Shown: positions 15,275 to 23,979, numbered from the stretch's first letter. The stretch: DNA of 64,000 nucleotides from Actinopolymorpha rutila (GCF_013407855.1 NZ_JACBZH010000001.1:5952001-6016000); one strand, 5' to 3'. The notes: a model not told the origin generated them from the letters alone. Made by a program: numbers and translations.

Positions 15275-16453
15275 TCATGCCTGTTCGGACGGGGCGAACC
15301 GCAACAGCGCACCAACGCCGTCACGCAGACCTGCCTCCGCCGAGACCACCTCGGCCACCGCGTCGGACGCGGCACCGGCCCGGATCAGCGCCTCGTCGAG
15401 TGCCTCCTCGCTGACCGAGACTTCGCTGTCGGCGGAGCCTCCGGCGGTGAAGAGCCGCCGCAACTCAGACGCATCGGACGCGAGCTCCGCCGCACCGGCA
15501 CCGATCGCGATCCTCCGGCGGGAGCCCTCGGGCGCGTTGCCGTTGTCCGGGTCCTCCTCGGCCAGCAGAAGAGTGTCAACCGCGCCTTGACGCAGGGCCT
15601 GCAGGACGTCCGCCGCACCTTCGGCGCCGGTGCCGGCCGACATCCGGCTGCGCAGGCGCTCGACCAGGTCGTCCTGGATCAGGCGTTCGATCTCGGCTAC
15701 AGCGTCGTCGAGCGCCGACTCGGCCTCCGCGTCGACGTCACCGCTGCCCGCCCGGTCGCTGGTGCGCACCAGCTCCTGGACCCAGTGCGGGAGGTGGTGG
15801 ACGACCCGGGACCGGGCCTCCACCGCGCCGACCAGCAGAACGCTGGACAGCTTGGCGCTCTCGACCAGCCGGACGATGTTGTCGGCCACCAGCTTGGCGT
15901 TGCGGTCGGCGGTCTCCTCCACGGCGTTCTGCATCCGCCGGTTGGACAGCGCACCACCGCGCACCTTGTTCAGCGGACGCTGCTCTCCGCGGACCTCTGT
16001 GTGGCCATCGCCGTGCCCACCCTCGCCGTGACCGCCGGCCGGGGCACCACGGACCACGAAGTCGGCTCCCGAGCTGTCCACCACCACGACGCCGTAGCGG
16101 CGGGTGTCGGCGTTCGCGCGTACGTAGGCGGCCAGGTGCGGCAACGGCGCCCACGACACGTGGTCGCCGCCGACCGGGCCGTGCAGGGAGTCGGTGAACA
16201 ACACTTCACCGCTCGCGGCGACGACGACGATCCCCTCGACCGCGGTGCGGCCGGGCGGCTGCTCGGTCACCGCCTTGCCGGCAGCCTCCACCGTCTGCTC
16301 GTCGGCACCGTCGGCGAGCAGTTGCTCGGCGACGGCCCGCCAGCGAAGGTCCACGCTGGTCTCGGAGTTGGCGTCGACGGCTCCCGGCTCCAGATAGGCC
16401 GTGACGATCGGGCCGGGCCGTTCGAAGATCTGGTTCAGCGGGGAGAGTCTCAT
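15275..16453 (-). CDS. Vms1/baeRF2-like protein (Rv2629 family)
   Basis: This 392-residue protein resembles mycobacterial Rv2629 and the bacterial archaeo-eukaryotic release-factor-like families (baeRF). Similarity lies in the N-terminal domain (IVTAYLEPGAVDANSETSVDLRW, split here by its own short motifs), the central GVVVVDSSGADFVVRG strand followed by a His/Gly-rich insert (GGHGEGGHGDGH), and RNAKLVADNIVRLVESAK before the C-terminal domain. Vms1-type enzymes release peptides from stalled ribosomes, and related bacterial proteins are assumed to do so. It is the last of four tightly spaced minus-strand genes, 36 bases after the phosphotriesterase-like gene. Specific function is unproven. Confidence 0.75.
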   Translation of the reverse strand: MRLSPLNQIFERPGPIVTAYLEPGAVDANSETSVDLRWRAVAEQLLADGADEQTVEAAGKAVTEQPPGRTAVEGIVVVAASGEVLFTDSLHGPVGGDHVSWAPLPHLAAYVRANADTRRYGVVVVDSSGADFVVRGAPAGGHGEGGHGDGHTEVRGEQRPLNKVRGGALSNRRMQNAVEETADRNAKLVADNIVRLVESAKLSSVLLVGAVEARSRVVHHLPHWVQELVRTSDRAGSGDVDAEAESALDDAVAEIERLIQDDLVERLRSRMSAGTGAEGAADVLQALRQGAVDTLLLAEEDPDNGNAPEGSRRRIAIGAGAAELASDASELRRLFTAGGSADSEVSVSEEALDEALIRAGAASDAVAEVVSAEAGLRDGVGALLRFAPSEQA

Positions 16454-16489
16454 TTCGACCGGCTACCCGAGGTGCCCGTACGCAAACGT

Positions 16490-17386
16490 TCAGCCGAACG
16501 CGGCCACCGGGTTGTCGACCAGCAGGGTCCGCCACCACGACTCGTCCAGCGCGGGCAGCAGTTCGTCGTACACGAAGGTGTAACCGAGGAACTCCCCACC
16601 GCCCGGCTCCCCGGCGTGGTACCACCCGCTGTCGTTGGCCACCAGGGTGCGGCCGAGCAGGCCGGCCGCGGCCATGCGTTCGACGCAGGCCCGCTGCCAC
16701 TGCGTGTCACCCGGACGCAGGCCGTCGAACTCCACCCACGCGCCGGCGCGGGCGACCTGCTCGTGGATGTCGCCGTCCGGCTCGGCCTGGGCGTGCACCC
16801 AGACGAACTGGTCCGGTGAGACGCCTACGTCGGCGAAGATGTCGAGTTGTTCCAGGGCGGCCACGCCGGCCGTGGTGTGGGACGCGACCGTCAGCCCGGT
16901 CTCGCGGGCGGTCAGCGCGGCCGCGCGGACGAGCTTGCGGTCCAGCTCCTCCAGGGCGCCGTCGCGTACGGCCGTCTTGACGAACACGGGGCGCGCGGCA
17001 GGGTTGCCGGCGATGCCGTGGGTGTGTTCGTCGACGAACCGCCGAGCCAACTGCTCGGCCGCAAGCTCGTGGACGTACGAAGGTACGCCGACCCTGTCCG
17101 CCGCGCCGTAGACGCCGGTGTTGGTGCCGATCTCCACGCCGGTCGCGTCGGCGAGCCGGGCGAGGAGGACCGGATCGCGGCCGAGTCCCTGCGGCGTGCA
17201 CTCCAGCAGCCGCCGGCAGCCGAGGGCGTACACCTCGTCCAGCTTCGGCTTCGCCGCGGCGAACACCTCGTCGGGGTCGTACACGTGCGGATCCGCGACA
17301 CCGCCGAAGTCGACCAGGACGTGTTCGTGCACAAGGACGCTGTCGGGAACGAGAGCCCTGTCGGGGACCGCGGCCGGTGTCGTCAT
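16490..17386 (-). CDS. phosphotriesterase-family metal hydrolase
   Basis: A 298-residue amidohydrolase-superfamily TIM barrel of the phosphotriesterase family. Metal ligands visible are the N-terminal HEH in SVLVHEHVLVDFGG, the carboxylated Lys in RPVFVKTAVRDG, His in TVASHTTAGV, His in FVWVHAQAEPDG and the Asp in TLVANDSGWYHAG. Bacterial members hydrolyse lactones, sugar phosphates or, rarely, organophosphates, and lactonase activity is the most probable. It starts 19 bases after the DUF1990 gene stop and is the third gene of an operon that begins at 19177. Confidence 0.88.
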   Translation of the reverse strand: MTTPAAVPDRALVPDSVLVHEHVLVDFGGVADPHVYDPDEVFAAAKPKLDEVYALGCRRLLECTPQGLGRDPVLLARLADATGVEIGTNTGVYGAADRVGVPSYVHELAAEQLARRFVDEHTHGIAGNPAARPVFVKTAVRDGALEELDRKLVRAAALTARETGLTVASHTTAGVAALEQLDIFADVGVSPDQFVWVHAQAEPDGDIHEQVARAGAWVEFDGLRPGDTQWQRACVERMAAAGLLGRTLVANDSGWYHAGEPGGGEFLGYTFVYDELLPALDESWWRTLLVDNPVAAFG

Positions 17387-17405
17387 GGTGCGACCGTAGT
17401 GCAGA

Positions 17406-17951
17406 TCAGAGGCTCGCGAAGGTCGTGGCCGCCCTGAGATAGCGCCCGACGTACAGGTCCTGCGTCCGCCGCGCCAACGGACCGCCCAGGCGGGCCAGCA
17501 GGTTTCCCGGCCGGGAGAACGCGGTCACGGTGAACACCACGGTGCCGCCGGTCTCGCGGGAGACCACGAAGCTCTCCTCGCCCTGCTCGGGGTGGCCGGG
17601 CAGTGTGCCGTACGCGAAGCCACGCCGGTCGGGTTCGTCGACGACGTGGACCACCCGGCACGGCGCGACGACTCCCCACCTGCCGATGCCCAGGACGACC
17701 GCCACCACGGCACCGGGCGTGGCCGTGGGCCGGTCGGCGTGCACCCCGAGTCCGGCGCGACGGTGGAGTTCCCAGCCCAGCACGCCGTCCGCACAGCTGT
17801 CGAAGGAGGCTTGCCCCTGGCCGACCCGGACCGAACGGGTCACCGGGCGGTAGCCGGGCGGGAGCGCGCCGGCGGTCGCGCCGACCTCGGGATACGTGAG
17901 AGCCGCGCCGGCGAGGTCCGCCAGCGGTGGTACGCGAAGAAGCACCGTCAC
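17406..17951 (-). CDS. DUF1990 family protein
   Basis: The 181-residue product matches DUF1990: TYPEVGATAGALPPGYRP in the N-terminal part, then VVAVVLGIGRWGVVAPCRVVHV, FAYGTLPGHPEQGEESFVV and the C-terminal RTQDLYVGRYLRA. The fold is thought to be START/SRPBCC-like, that is a hydrophobic ligand-binding cup. GTG 17951 overlaps the stop of the SGNH hydrolase gene in a GTGA quartet, so translation is coupled. Function is unknown; the partners (a GDSL-type hydrolase and a phosphotriesterase-like enzyme) suggest ester or lactone metabolism. Confidence 0.85.
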   Translation of the reverse strand: MTVLLRVPPLADLAGAALTYPEVGATAGALPPGYRPVTRSVRVGQGQASFDSCADGVLGWELHRRAGLGVHADRPTATPGAVVAVVLGIGRWGVVAPCRVVHVVDEPDRRGFAYGTLPGHPEQGEESFVVSRETGGTVVFTVTAFSRPGNLLARLGGPLARRTQDLYVGRYLRAATTFASL

Positions 17952-19177
17952 GCCAGCGCCTCTCCGCGTACTGACAGCGGACTCGTCCTCGCGGCGTAGG
18001 CGGGTGGTGCCGGGTCCAGCCACCGCACGAACCGCGGCTTCACCATGAACGCGAAGAGGTGGTTGCCGGCCGGGGTGTAGTGGCCGTTGTAGAAGCGGTC
18101 GCGGTACTCCTGCGGGGACAGCGAGAAGGCCTGGTAGTCGGCGACGTGGGCGGCCAGTGAGTCGACGTACTCCACACCGAGGTCGTCGAGGTGGCGAACG
18201 AACTCCTCGTCCGGCCGGGTCTTTCCGGCACAGGCGTCCGCGACGGTCCCGCCGGGGTAGCTCAGCAGCACCAGCAGGCGCTTGCCCTGCTCGGCGAGCT
18301 CGCGCCGGGTACGTTCGACCAGCACCGCCGAGGCGCGGAACGCACACCGGTCGTAGAAGGCGTCGGCCATGCGCGCACCCGCCGCGTCACCGCCGGAGCC
18401 GATGTCGAGGTCGAGGTCGAGGTCCAGCGCGGCAGCGGTCTCGCGGTGGTCGGTGAGGAAGTCCCAGCGTCCGGTGCGCCGGCCCACCAGCAGGTGGACC
18501 ACCAGGTCGTCGCCGAAGGTCTCCATCAGGAAGTCCGGATCGCACAGGTGGTACAGCGACTCCGCGGTCGGGCACGGGTTGGGCCGATCGACCAGCACAC
18601 CGGCGGCGTCGAAGCGCACGTGCTCCCACGGGTTGGCGTGGAACATGCTTGTGGGCAACGACTGGTAACGATCCCACCATCCCCGGCCGACCCGCAGCAT
18701 CCGGTAGGCGTCGAGGCTCCGGTAGTGGTCGTCCAGGTAGATGTTGAGAACGACATGCTCGGCGCTCGCCGCACTGGCCTCTTCCCGGCGCAGCCGGCGA
18801 CACGCCTGCAGTACGCCGTAACCGCCGACGCCGAAGTTGCGCACGGGTTCGCCGAGGTGGGCCGCGAGGTACTCCTGCCAGGTCTCGCCGTCGCTGACCT
18901 GGTGGCACTGGGTGAAGCTGTCGCCGTAGGTGTTGACCCGGCACGGCCGGTCGGCGTAGGCGATGGCGAGGCGTTCACCGAGCGCGCCGTAGCGGTAGGT
19001 GCTCACCGAGTCGTCCACGCCGTCGGGCACCCGGGAAGGATGCGGGAGGTAGCCGAGTTCGGGGTCGAACCTCGCCCACTTCGGCTGGTCCGGGTCGAGG
19101 AACCGGTCGACCTCCGCGCGGCTGAACACCGCCTCCGCCAGAAACGCGTGCACGTGGTCCCGGAAGCTCACCGTCAT
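17948..19177 (-). CDS. SGNH/GDSL-type hydrolase-like protein
   Basis: This 409-residue protein has SGNH-hydrolase landmarks: the nucleophile block VNTYGDSFTQ (GDSF), block II glycine in NFGVGGYGV, block III-like LNIYLDDH, and the catalytic Asp/His region at the C-terminus, FYNGHYTPAGNHLFA. No signal peptide is visible, so it should act in the cytoplasm. Large SGNH proteins of this kind often act on acyl groups of polysaccharides or modified amino acids. ATG 19177 follows a GGAGG site at about 19184-19188. It heads a four-gene operon with DUF1990, phosphotriesterase-like and baeRF-like genes, and is divergent from the HNH nuclease gene with only 51 bases between. Confidence 0.8.
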   Translation of the reverse strand: MTVSFRDHVHAFLAEAVFSRAEVDRFLDPDQPKWARFDPELGYLPHPSRVPDGVDDSVSTYRYGALGERLAIAYADRPCRVNTYGDSFTQCHQVSDGETWQEYLAAHLGEPVRNFGVGGYGVLQACRRLRREEASAASAEHVVLNIYLDDHYRSLDAYRMLRVGRGWWDRYQSLPTSMFHANPWEHVRFDAAGVLVDRPNPCPTAESLYHLCDPDFLMETFGDDLVVHLLVGRRTGRWDFLTDHRETAAALDLDLDLDIGSGGDAAGARMADAFYDRCAFRASAVLVERTRRELAEQGKRLLVLLSYPGGTVADACAGKTRPDEEFVRHLDDLGVEYVDSLAAHVADYQAFSLSPQEYRDRFYNGHYTPAGNHLFAFMVKPRFVRWLDPAPPAYAARTSPLSVRGEALA

Positions 19178-19228
19178 CGCGCCCTCCTATGATCCTCGTC
19201 GGCAACCGTAGTCCAGGGATCGTGGTCG

Positions 19229-20116
19229 ATGCGCGTGTACGAACAGGTGAGAACCGACCGACGTCGTCGGCGGAGTTCAGGCCGGCCGGGGCACCAGGGC
19301 CGAGGCCGGAGCGGAGGCCGGGGCCGGGGACGCACAAGAGCGACGGTCGCCGCCCTCGGCCTCCTCTGTGCCGTCGCGGGCTCGGGCTGCACCCTCGAGG
19401 TCGACGGGGTTCCTATGGGCGCACCGACGGACCAGCCCACCACTTCGCCGTCCGCGCGGGCGACCTCCGGGCCGGTGTCCGACGGCCGGGCCGTCGACCC
19501 GCTGGACAATCCCGACGGCACCAAGCCCGGCCTCGCCCCGGTCACGTCGTCCGCCGAACGCGGCGCGGCACGCCGCCTGATCGACAAGGTCCGCACGGCC
19601 GGGCGCGGGCCGAAGACGGGGTACGACCGCGACCGGTTCGGCTCGGACTGGACCGACACCGCCGACGGCGTACCCCTCGCCCGCAACGGCTGCGACACCC
19701 GCAACGACGTGCTGGCCCGGGACGGACAGGACCTGCGCTACCGCAGGGGATCCAAGTGCGTCGTGATGGCCATGACGCTGGCGGATCCCTACACGGGCAG
19801 GGCGATCTCGTGGCGGAAGCAGAACGCGGCGGACGTGCAGATCGACCACGTCGTACCCCTGTCGTACGAGTGGCAGTTGGGTGCGGCCCACTGGACCGAG
19901 CACCGGCGGGAACAGATAGCCAACGACCCGCTGAACCTCATGCCGGTCGACGGCGCGACCAACTCAGCCAAGAGCGACTCCGGCCCGGCGTCCTGGCTGC
20001 CGCCGAACAAACCGATCCGGTGCGCCTACGCGGTGCGGTTCGGCCAGGTGGCGCTGAAGTACGACCTGCCCGTCACCCGCGCGGACAAGTCGATGATGCT
20101 CACCCAGTGCCGGTAG
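19229..20116 (+). CDS. exported HNH nuclease (DUF1524-like)
   Basis: A 295-residue protein with a very basic first 35 residues, a hydrophobic stretch and a possible lipobox (VAGSGC), so it is probably exported or lipid-anchored. After a Thr/Ser/Pro linker comes a DUF1524/HNH-type domain: the nuclease core VQIDHVVPLSYEW, the ANDPLNLMPVDGATNSAKSD segment with the Asn and Lys, and WLPPNKPIRCAYA. Cys residues at NGCDTRND and SKCVVMAM are typical of these secreted enzymes. It probably degrades extracellular DNA. The start is uncertain because the Arg-rich leader is unusual; an internal start nearer the hydrophobic segment is possible. Confidence 0.85.
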   Translation: MRVYEQVRTDRRRRRSSGRPGHQGRGRSGGRGRGRTRATVAALGLLCAVAGSGCTLEVDGVPMGAPTDQPTTSPSARATSGPVSDGRAVDPLDNPDGTKPGLAPVTSSAERGAARRLIDKVRTAGRGPKTGYDRDRFGSDWTDTADGVPLARNGCDTRNDVLARDGQDLRYRRGSKCVVMAMTLADPYTGRAISWRKQNAADVQIDHVVPLSYEWQLGAAHWTEHRREQIANDPLNLMPVDGATNSAKSDSGPASWLPPNKPIRCAYAVRFGQVALKYDLPVTRADKSMMLTQCR

Positions 20117-20159
20117 CCGCCGACGGACGCCGTTGGCCCCGGCGGCACCGACGTCCGGC

Positions 20160-20534
20160 TCAGGCCGGAGCGAGCGGCTTTCCGGGGGTGCGCTTCTCCC
20201 TCGGCTCGTTCGTGCTCGCCGACCCGCCTCCGGACTGCCCCTCGTCCTGCTTCTGGCCGGGCAACGGCTGCTGCTCACGAACGGGCTGCTGCTCGAGCTG
20301 CTTGCGGTCGGGCCCGTTCTCGAGGCCCGGCTTCGCCTGCGCGGACGGCTCCACGGAGCCGGCCGGCTCCGACCCGGCGCTTTGTTCCCCCAGAGTGTGG
20401 GCCTGCGCCACACCGCGTTCGAAGGCGGCGCGCGCCTCCTCCGAGTCGTCCCACTCGTCGTGACCCTCGAACTCGCTCGGCCCCCGGCCGAGGCGTTCGT
20501 TGACCAACTGGTCGTACAACGGGGTGTCGCTCAT
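20160..20534 (-). CDS. small acidic, disordered protein of unknown function
   Basis: From ATG 20534 the gene encodes 124 residues. The first 45 (MSDTPLYDQLVNERLGRGPS and EEARAAFERGVAQAHTLGEQ) look helical. The rest is low complexity, rich in Gln, Glu, Pro and Gly, and likely disordered. AGGAGCG lies about ten bases before the start. I do not recognise a family. It is convergent with the HNH nuclease gene (43 bases) and stands before a 380-base non-coding region. Confidence 0.6.
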   Translation of the reverse strand: MSDTPLYDQLVNERLGRGPSEFEGHDEWDDSEEARAAFERGVAQAHTLGEQSAGSEPAGSVEPSAQAKPGLENGPDRKQLEQQPVREQQPLPGQKQDEGQSGGGSASTNEPREKRTPGKPLAPA

Positions 20535-20914
20535 TTGGTTGTCGCTCCTAGATCCCCGGACAGCCACCCTCCGTTGGCTGCCGTGTTCGGTCAGGTTAAC
20601 GGCTTTTCGAGGTTGCTGCCCGTCGACAACCGATGCGAAACCGCTGGACGATATGTACCGAATTCCGCAGCACATCTTGCCTACTCTGAGTGTTCGGCAG
20701 ACCACCTTACGTGGAATTTCGACTTTCAGGCGGGGCCGAATCGTGTCTTTGTCGTAACTTTTTCCATTAATCCCGACTTCCCGTCTGACCAGCGATTTCG
20801 CCGACCGGAGCAAGCGAACGAGGCCGCTGAAGATCGTCCGGCGATTTGCGGTGGCCCATCGGTCTCGCAATGGTGATTAAGCCCCCGATCAAGTCACGGA
20901 AGGACGCATAACCG
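20535..20914. other. 380-base intergenic region, AT-richer than surroundings
   Basis: No gene is supported here. The stretch 20620-20890 is noticeably less GC-rich than the flanks (for example CTTTTTCCATTAATCC near 20758) and must hold the promoters for the secreted protein at 20915 and the small acidic protein at 20534. I find no clear riboswitch motif. Confidence 0.5.
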
Positions 20915-21466
20915 ATGTCCCGACGATTCACCAGGGTCCTCGCCTTCGTCGTCGCGTTGGCGACCCTTTCCTTCGTGGGAGTGGGAGCCGCGTCGGCCGC
21001 GACCGCACCGGACACCACCGCGGCCACCACCAGCGCGGTGTCTGCTCCGGTCACCGGCAAGGCCGCTGACGGCAGCACCTTCGCCGGCACCTTCACCCCG
21101 ACCAAGTTCGCCACCCAGAACGGCAAGCTGGTGGCGATCGGCGACCTCACCGGAAACCTCACCCGCGCCGACGGCAGCACCGCCGCCGTCGACAAGTCGG
21201 TGACCGTGCCGGTCAACACGGCCGCCTCGACCGGTAGCTGCCAGATCCTCAACCTTGTGCTCGGGCCGCTGGACCTCAACCTGCTCGGCCTGGTCGTTCA
21301 CCTCGACACCGTGCACCTGAACATCACCGCCGTCCAGGGCCCCGGCAACCTGCTGGGCAACCTGCTCTGCTCCGTCGCCGGCCTGCTCGACAACACCGGT
21401 GGACTGAACCTCGTTCTCGGTCAGATCGCCGGCCTGCTGAACCAGATCCTCGGCATCCTGGGCTGA
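20915..21466 (+). CDS. secreted protein with signal peptide, unknown function
   Basis: The 183-residue protein starts with a classic signal peptide (RRFTRVLAFVVALATL, ending AASAAT). The mature part has a Thr/Ala-rich section (GKAADGSTFAGTFTPTKF), then a hydrophobic, leucine-rich C-terminal half: CQILNLVLGPLDLNLLGLVV, HLNITAVQG, GNLLGNLLCSVAGLLDN and NQILGILG, with two Cys that may pair. This architecture is widespread in actinobacterial exported proteins but has no known role. A GGAAGG site precedes ATG 20915, and a 15-bp stem terminator lies 34 bases after the stop. Confidence 0.85.
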   Translation: MSRRFTRVLAFVVALATLSFVGVGAASAATAPDTTAATTSAVSAPVTGKAADGSTFAGTFTPTKFATQNGKLVAIGDLTGNLTRADGSTAAVDKSVTVPVNTAASTGSCQILNLVLGPLDLNLLGLVVHLDTVHLNITAVQGPGNLLGNLLCSVAGLLDNTGGLNLVLGQIAGLLNQILGILG

Positions 21467-21500
21467 CCCGAGCCGGCTGAAGTACGCAAAGCCACAGACA

Positions 21501-21535
21501 GAACGCGCCCCCGCCTCGTCGGCGGGGGCGCGTTC
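21501..21535. terminator. strong 15-bp hairpin terminator, bidirectional
   Basis: GAACGCGCCCCCGCC at 21501-21515 pairs perfectly with GGCGGGGGCGCGTTC at 21521-21535 over a five-base loop. It lies between the secreted-protein gene and the convergent whiB-type gene, so it can serve both. Confidence 0.8.
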
Positions 21536-21624
21536 TCGTGTCCGCGTTCGAGCCGTACGGGCCGTGGTCGTCGCGGCGACCACGGCCGATACGGCTGGTA
21601 CGGCGGAATGCTCCTGACAGATGT

Positions 21625-22011
21625 CTAGGCCGGCACCGACCTTGTGGCGGTGACGCCGGAACTGGCGGCCTGGCCCACGGACGCCGCGGGAGCGGCAGGG
21701 TGCTCGTGGGGTGCGGGCCTGCGACCTCGGCGAACGGCGAGCCTGCTGCCCTCCGTGGTTCCTCCCCACACGCCGTACGACTCGGGGAGTCCCAGCGCGT
21801 GGTTGCGGCACTCGTCACACACGGGGCAGGCGGCGCAGATGGACAGCGCTCGCGTTTCCCGTGCCCGGCGCGCGGGCAACTTCTCGCCCTCGGGGCCGTA
21901 GAACACGTCAGAGGGTTCGCCGGCGCAGGCCGCCGACTGGTGCCATTCCCACGTTCCCTCGGGTACGGGCCTGTTTCGCCCCCCGGGCTGAGCGGCTCGG
22001 CGCTCGGGCAT
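21625..22011 (-). CDS. WhiB family iron-sulfur transcriptional regulator
   Basis: This is a 128-residue WhiB-like protein. The four cluster-binding cysteines fit the family: one in HQSAACAGEPSDVF and three in SICAACPVCDECRNHAL (C-x2-C-x5-C, plus one extra Cys). The family G-V-W-G-G turn is present in ESYGVWGGTTEG, followed by a short basic tail RRGRRPAP that should contact DNA. WhiB proteins bind a [4Fe-4S] cluster and the primary sigma factor, and control development, redox or drug responses. Which subclass this is cannot be fixed; the basic tail lacks the AT-hook of WhiB7. ATG 22011 has AGAGG about ten bases upstream, and a long non-coding region lies before it. Confidence 0.93.
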   Translation of the reverse strand: MPERRAAQPGGRNRPVPEGTWEWHQSAACAGEPSDVFYGPEGEKLPARRARETRALSICAACPVCDECRNHALGLPESYGVWGGTTEGSRLAVRRGRRPAPHEHPAAPAASVGQAASSGVTATRSVPA

Positions 22012-22766
22012 GCAGACAACCTCTCGTTGCCACGGCCCCCCGCCGCAGATGTATTCACAAGATCGGGTCGGACCCTCCGGCCGTGACGATCGGTCTACCT
22101 CCCGCCGTTGACAGCACTCTGTGCCAGTCAAGCAACGCAGACGACCCATCGCACCGGTCGAACCGGGCCAGATTCGGCGGGGTCAGAGCCGCGGGAAGAA
22201 GGGCCGCCGGCGCCGGTGCCACGCTGCGAACGACGCAGTGCGCATATTCAGGGCCTCTCCGTAGGGACTCGCCCGCTGTGAGCGGCAGACCCACTGCCTG
22301 AGCCCGCAGCCGACAACCTTACGTAGTAAACCCTCCAACGCAAGTCCCCAGTGTTGCGACCGAAACGGCACACAGCGTGTGCGCCGACCGCGCTTGCGGC
22401 ATTTCTCCGACAACGGCCCGAGGAGCAGTCACAACTTCGGACAGGCAGAATCGAAATCAGTGACGGATGCGTCTGACGACAAGCACTAGCGCATTCAATT
22501 CTCGGGGCGGGCAGCCGGTCGGCTTCCTGTCGGCTTCCTGTCAACTTCTTGTCGGCACGGCTCAGCTCAGCCTGTCATCAGAAGCGAGACGGGCCGGTGA
22601 TCTCGGCCTTCACCGGTTGAATTTTCGGCGCGTCCCACGTCATCAGAACCACGGTTCGCAGGCGGCGGCGTGCCCGAATTCGCCGGTCAGCGGCAAGGCT
22701 TCAACGGTGTTAGGCTCGCGGCGCAGCGCTGCCCAGGAGTCGAGAAAAAAGGTCGGAGTCAAACCG
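22012..22766. other. 755-base intergenic region without supported genes
   Basis: The region must hold the divergent promoters of the WhiB-type gene (minus) and the small membrane protein gene (plus). Short open frames within it have no ribosome site or family likeness. It contains an 11-base tandem repeat at 22518-22556, described separately. No tRNA or recognised riboswitch was seen. Confidence 0.5.
22518..22556. repeat. 11-bp tandem direct repeats (GTCGGCTTCCT)
   Basis: GTCGGCTTCCT at 22518-22528 is repeated exactly at 22529-22539, then as GTCAACTTCTT at 22540-22550, and a partial GTCGGC follows. An 11-base period is that of OmpR/PhoP-type response regulator sites. It lies about 210 bases before the small membrane protein gene. 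Confidence 0.5.
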
Positions 22767-23018
22767 ATGGGGAACGTCCTGCAAGCTGTCCTGCAACTCA
22801 CTCTCGGCCTGGCCGGCATAGTCGCCGTGGTCCTCCTCCTCGATCGCATCGAGGACAACCTCGTCAGCGGTCGTCATCGTGGGCGAGCCCGCGCGCAGGC
22901 ACGAGGCTGGTGGCGCAAGGTGAAGCGCACCGGAGCGAAGGTTCCGGAAGCGGTGGCTCCGGCGACCGTCCCCGTGGCCGGCGCGGAAGGCCTCGACGTG
23001 GCCACGCGGCGGGCCTGA
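22767..23018 (+). CDS. small membrane protein, unknown function
   Basis: An 83-residue product from ATG 22767, with a GGAG nine bases upstream. The first 25 residues form one transmembrane helix (VLQAVLQLTLGLAGIVAVVL), then a basic segment (GRHRGRARAQARGWWRKVKR) and an Ala/Val/Pro-rich tail. No family is recognised. It ends 22 bases before the convergent PAP2 gene. The start at 22467 in the same frame is possible but has no supporting features. Confidence 0.55.
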   Translation: MGNVLQAVLQLTLGLAGIVAVVLLLDRIEDNLVSGRHRGRARAQARGWWRKVKRTGAKVPEAVAPATVPVAGAEGLDVATRRA

Positions 23019-23040
23019 TCGGCGGGCCTGATCGGCAGCC

Positions 23041-23979
23041 CTAGTCGGCCGCCACCAGGTCCGCTTCCGGACCGGCTGGTTCGGCGGCGACGGTCGGTTC
23101 GGCGAGTCGCGGGACCACCCGGTGCACCGTCGCGAGTACCACCGCCATCGCCAGGCAGGTCGCTCCCGCCACCCCGACGGCGCCTCCCGCATACGCCATC
23201 ACCAACCGGCTCCGGCCCACCTCGACCGGTGGGGTCAGCGAGCCCTGGTCGGCCAGGGCGACGAGGAGCACCGCTCCCACCAGCGCCGCACCTCCCACCA
23301 ACGCCAGCCAGCCCACCATCCGGGGGTGCGGGTCGCTCGGCGCGCCGGTGGTCCGCGACCGTTGGGCGAGCACGAGCACGGCCGCGACGGCCGACGCCCA
23401 TGCGCCGACGATCAGCAGGGCGGCAAGAGCGTCGCTCGGACGATGCCAGCCGGCGGACAGGGTGGCGATCCCGGTGAGCGCCGCGTAGCAGGCGCCCAGG
23501 ACCGCGACCGTCGCCCGCAACCGCGCCGGCACGACCATGACGGCGGCGACCGCGACCGAGGCCGCCACGGTCATGTGCCCGCTCGGCAGGCTGTTCGGCG
23601 CACCGATGTTGGTGCCGGCGATGCCAAGGTCCGGCCGGGAGATGACGTGATCCTTGAGGATCTGCGTGGTGAGGTTGGCGCCGGCCACGAGCACGGTCGC
23701 CGCCACGGCGAGCAGGACCCGCCGCCGGGCGAGCGCGATGAACCCGAGCACGATCGTCGCCGCCACCAGCGAGGCCAGGGAGACGGCGTCCAGCACGCCG
23801 CTCACCAACTGCTCGACCGAGCCCCGGCCGAACCTCGTGCCGCGCAACACGGTCGCGTCGACGACCTGGCCGTGTGGAGTACGGATGAAGATCCACCAGA
23901 CGAGGGCGAGTGCGGCGGTCTGCGCGGCCGCCAGCCCCAACAACCAACCAGCCAGCAACCCGCGTACCAGACTCCGCAT
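23041..23979 (-). CDS. PAP2 family membrane phosphatase
   Basis: This 312-residue integral membrane protein of the PAP2/undecaprenyl-diphosphatase type has about seven to eight hydrophobic segments. The three phosphatase motifs are visible: KDHVISRPDL (K-x6-R-P), LPSGHMT (PSGH) and SAGWHRPSD (the G/S-R-x5-H-x3-D region, here with the His and Asp but without the usual Arg after Ser). Such enzymes remove phosphate from lipid phosphates such as phosphatidate or undecaprenyl pyrophosphate. The C-terminal 100 residues add two more membrane helices. ATG 23979 has only a weak ribosome site. Confidence 0.88.
   Translation of the reverse strand: MRSLVRGLLAGWLLGLAAAQTAALALVWWIFIRTPHGQVVDATVLRGTRFGRGSVEQLVSGVLDAVSLASLVAATIVLGFIALARRRVLLAVAATVLVAGANLTTQILKDHVISRPDLGIAGTNIGAPNSLPSGHMTVAASVAVAAVMVVPARLRATVAVLGACYAALTGIATLSAGWHRPSDALAALLIVGAWASAVAAVLVLAQRSRTTGAPSDPHPRMVGWLALVGGAALVGAVLLVALADQGSLTPPVEVGRSRLVMAYAGGAVGVAGATCLAMAVVLATVHRVVPRLAEPTVAAEPAGPEADLVAAD

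Noticed and set aside
13807..15375. A 522-codon open frame on the minus strand
   Set aside because: Antisense to the NADH dehydrogenase gene, whose FAD and NADH motifs are clear.
22055..22294. A 79-codon minus-strand frame in the whiB upstream region
   Set aside because: No ribosome site, no recognisable motif and odd composition; left as non-coding.
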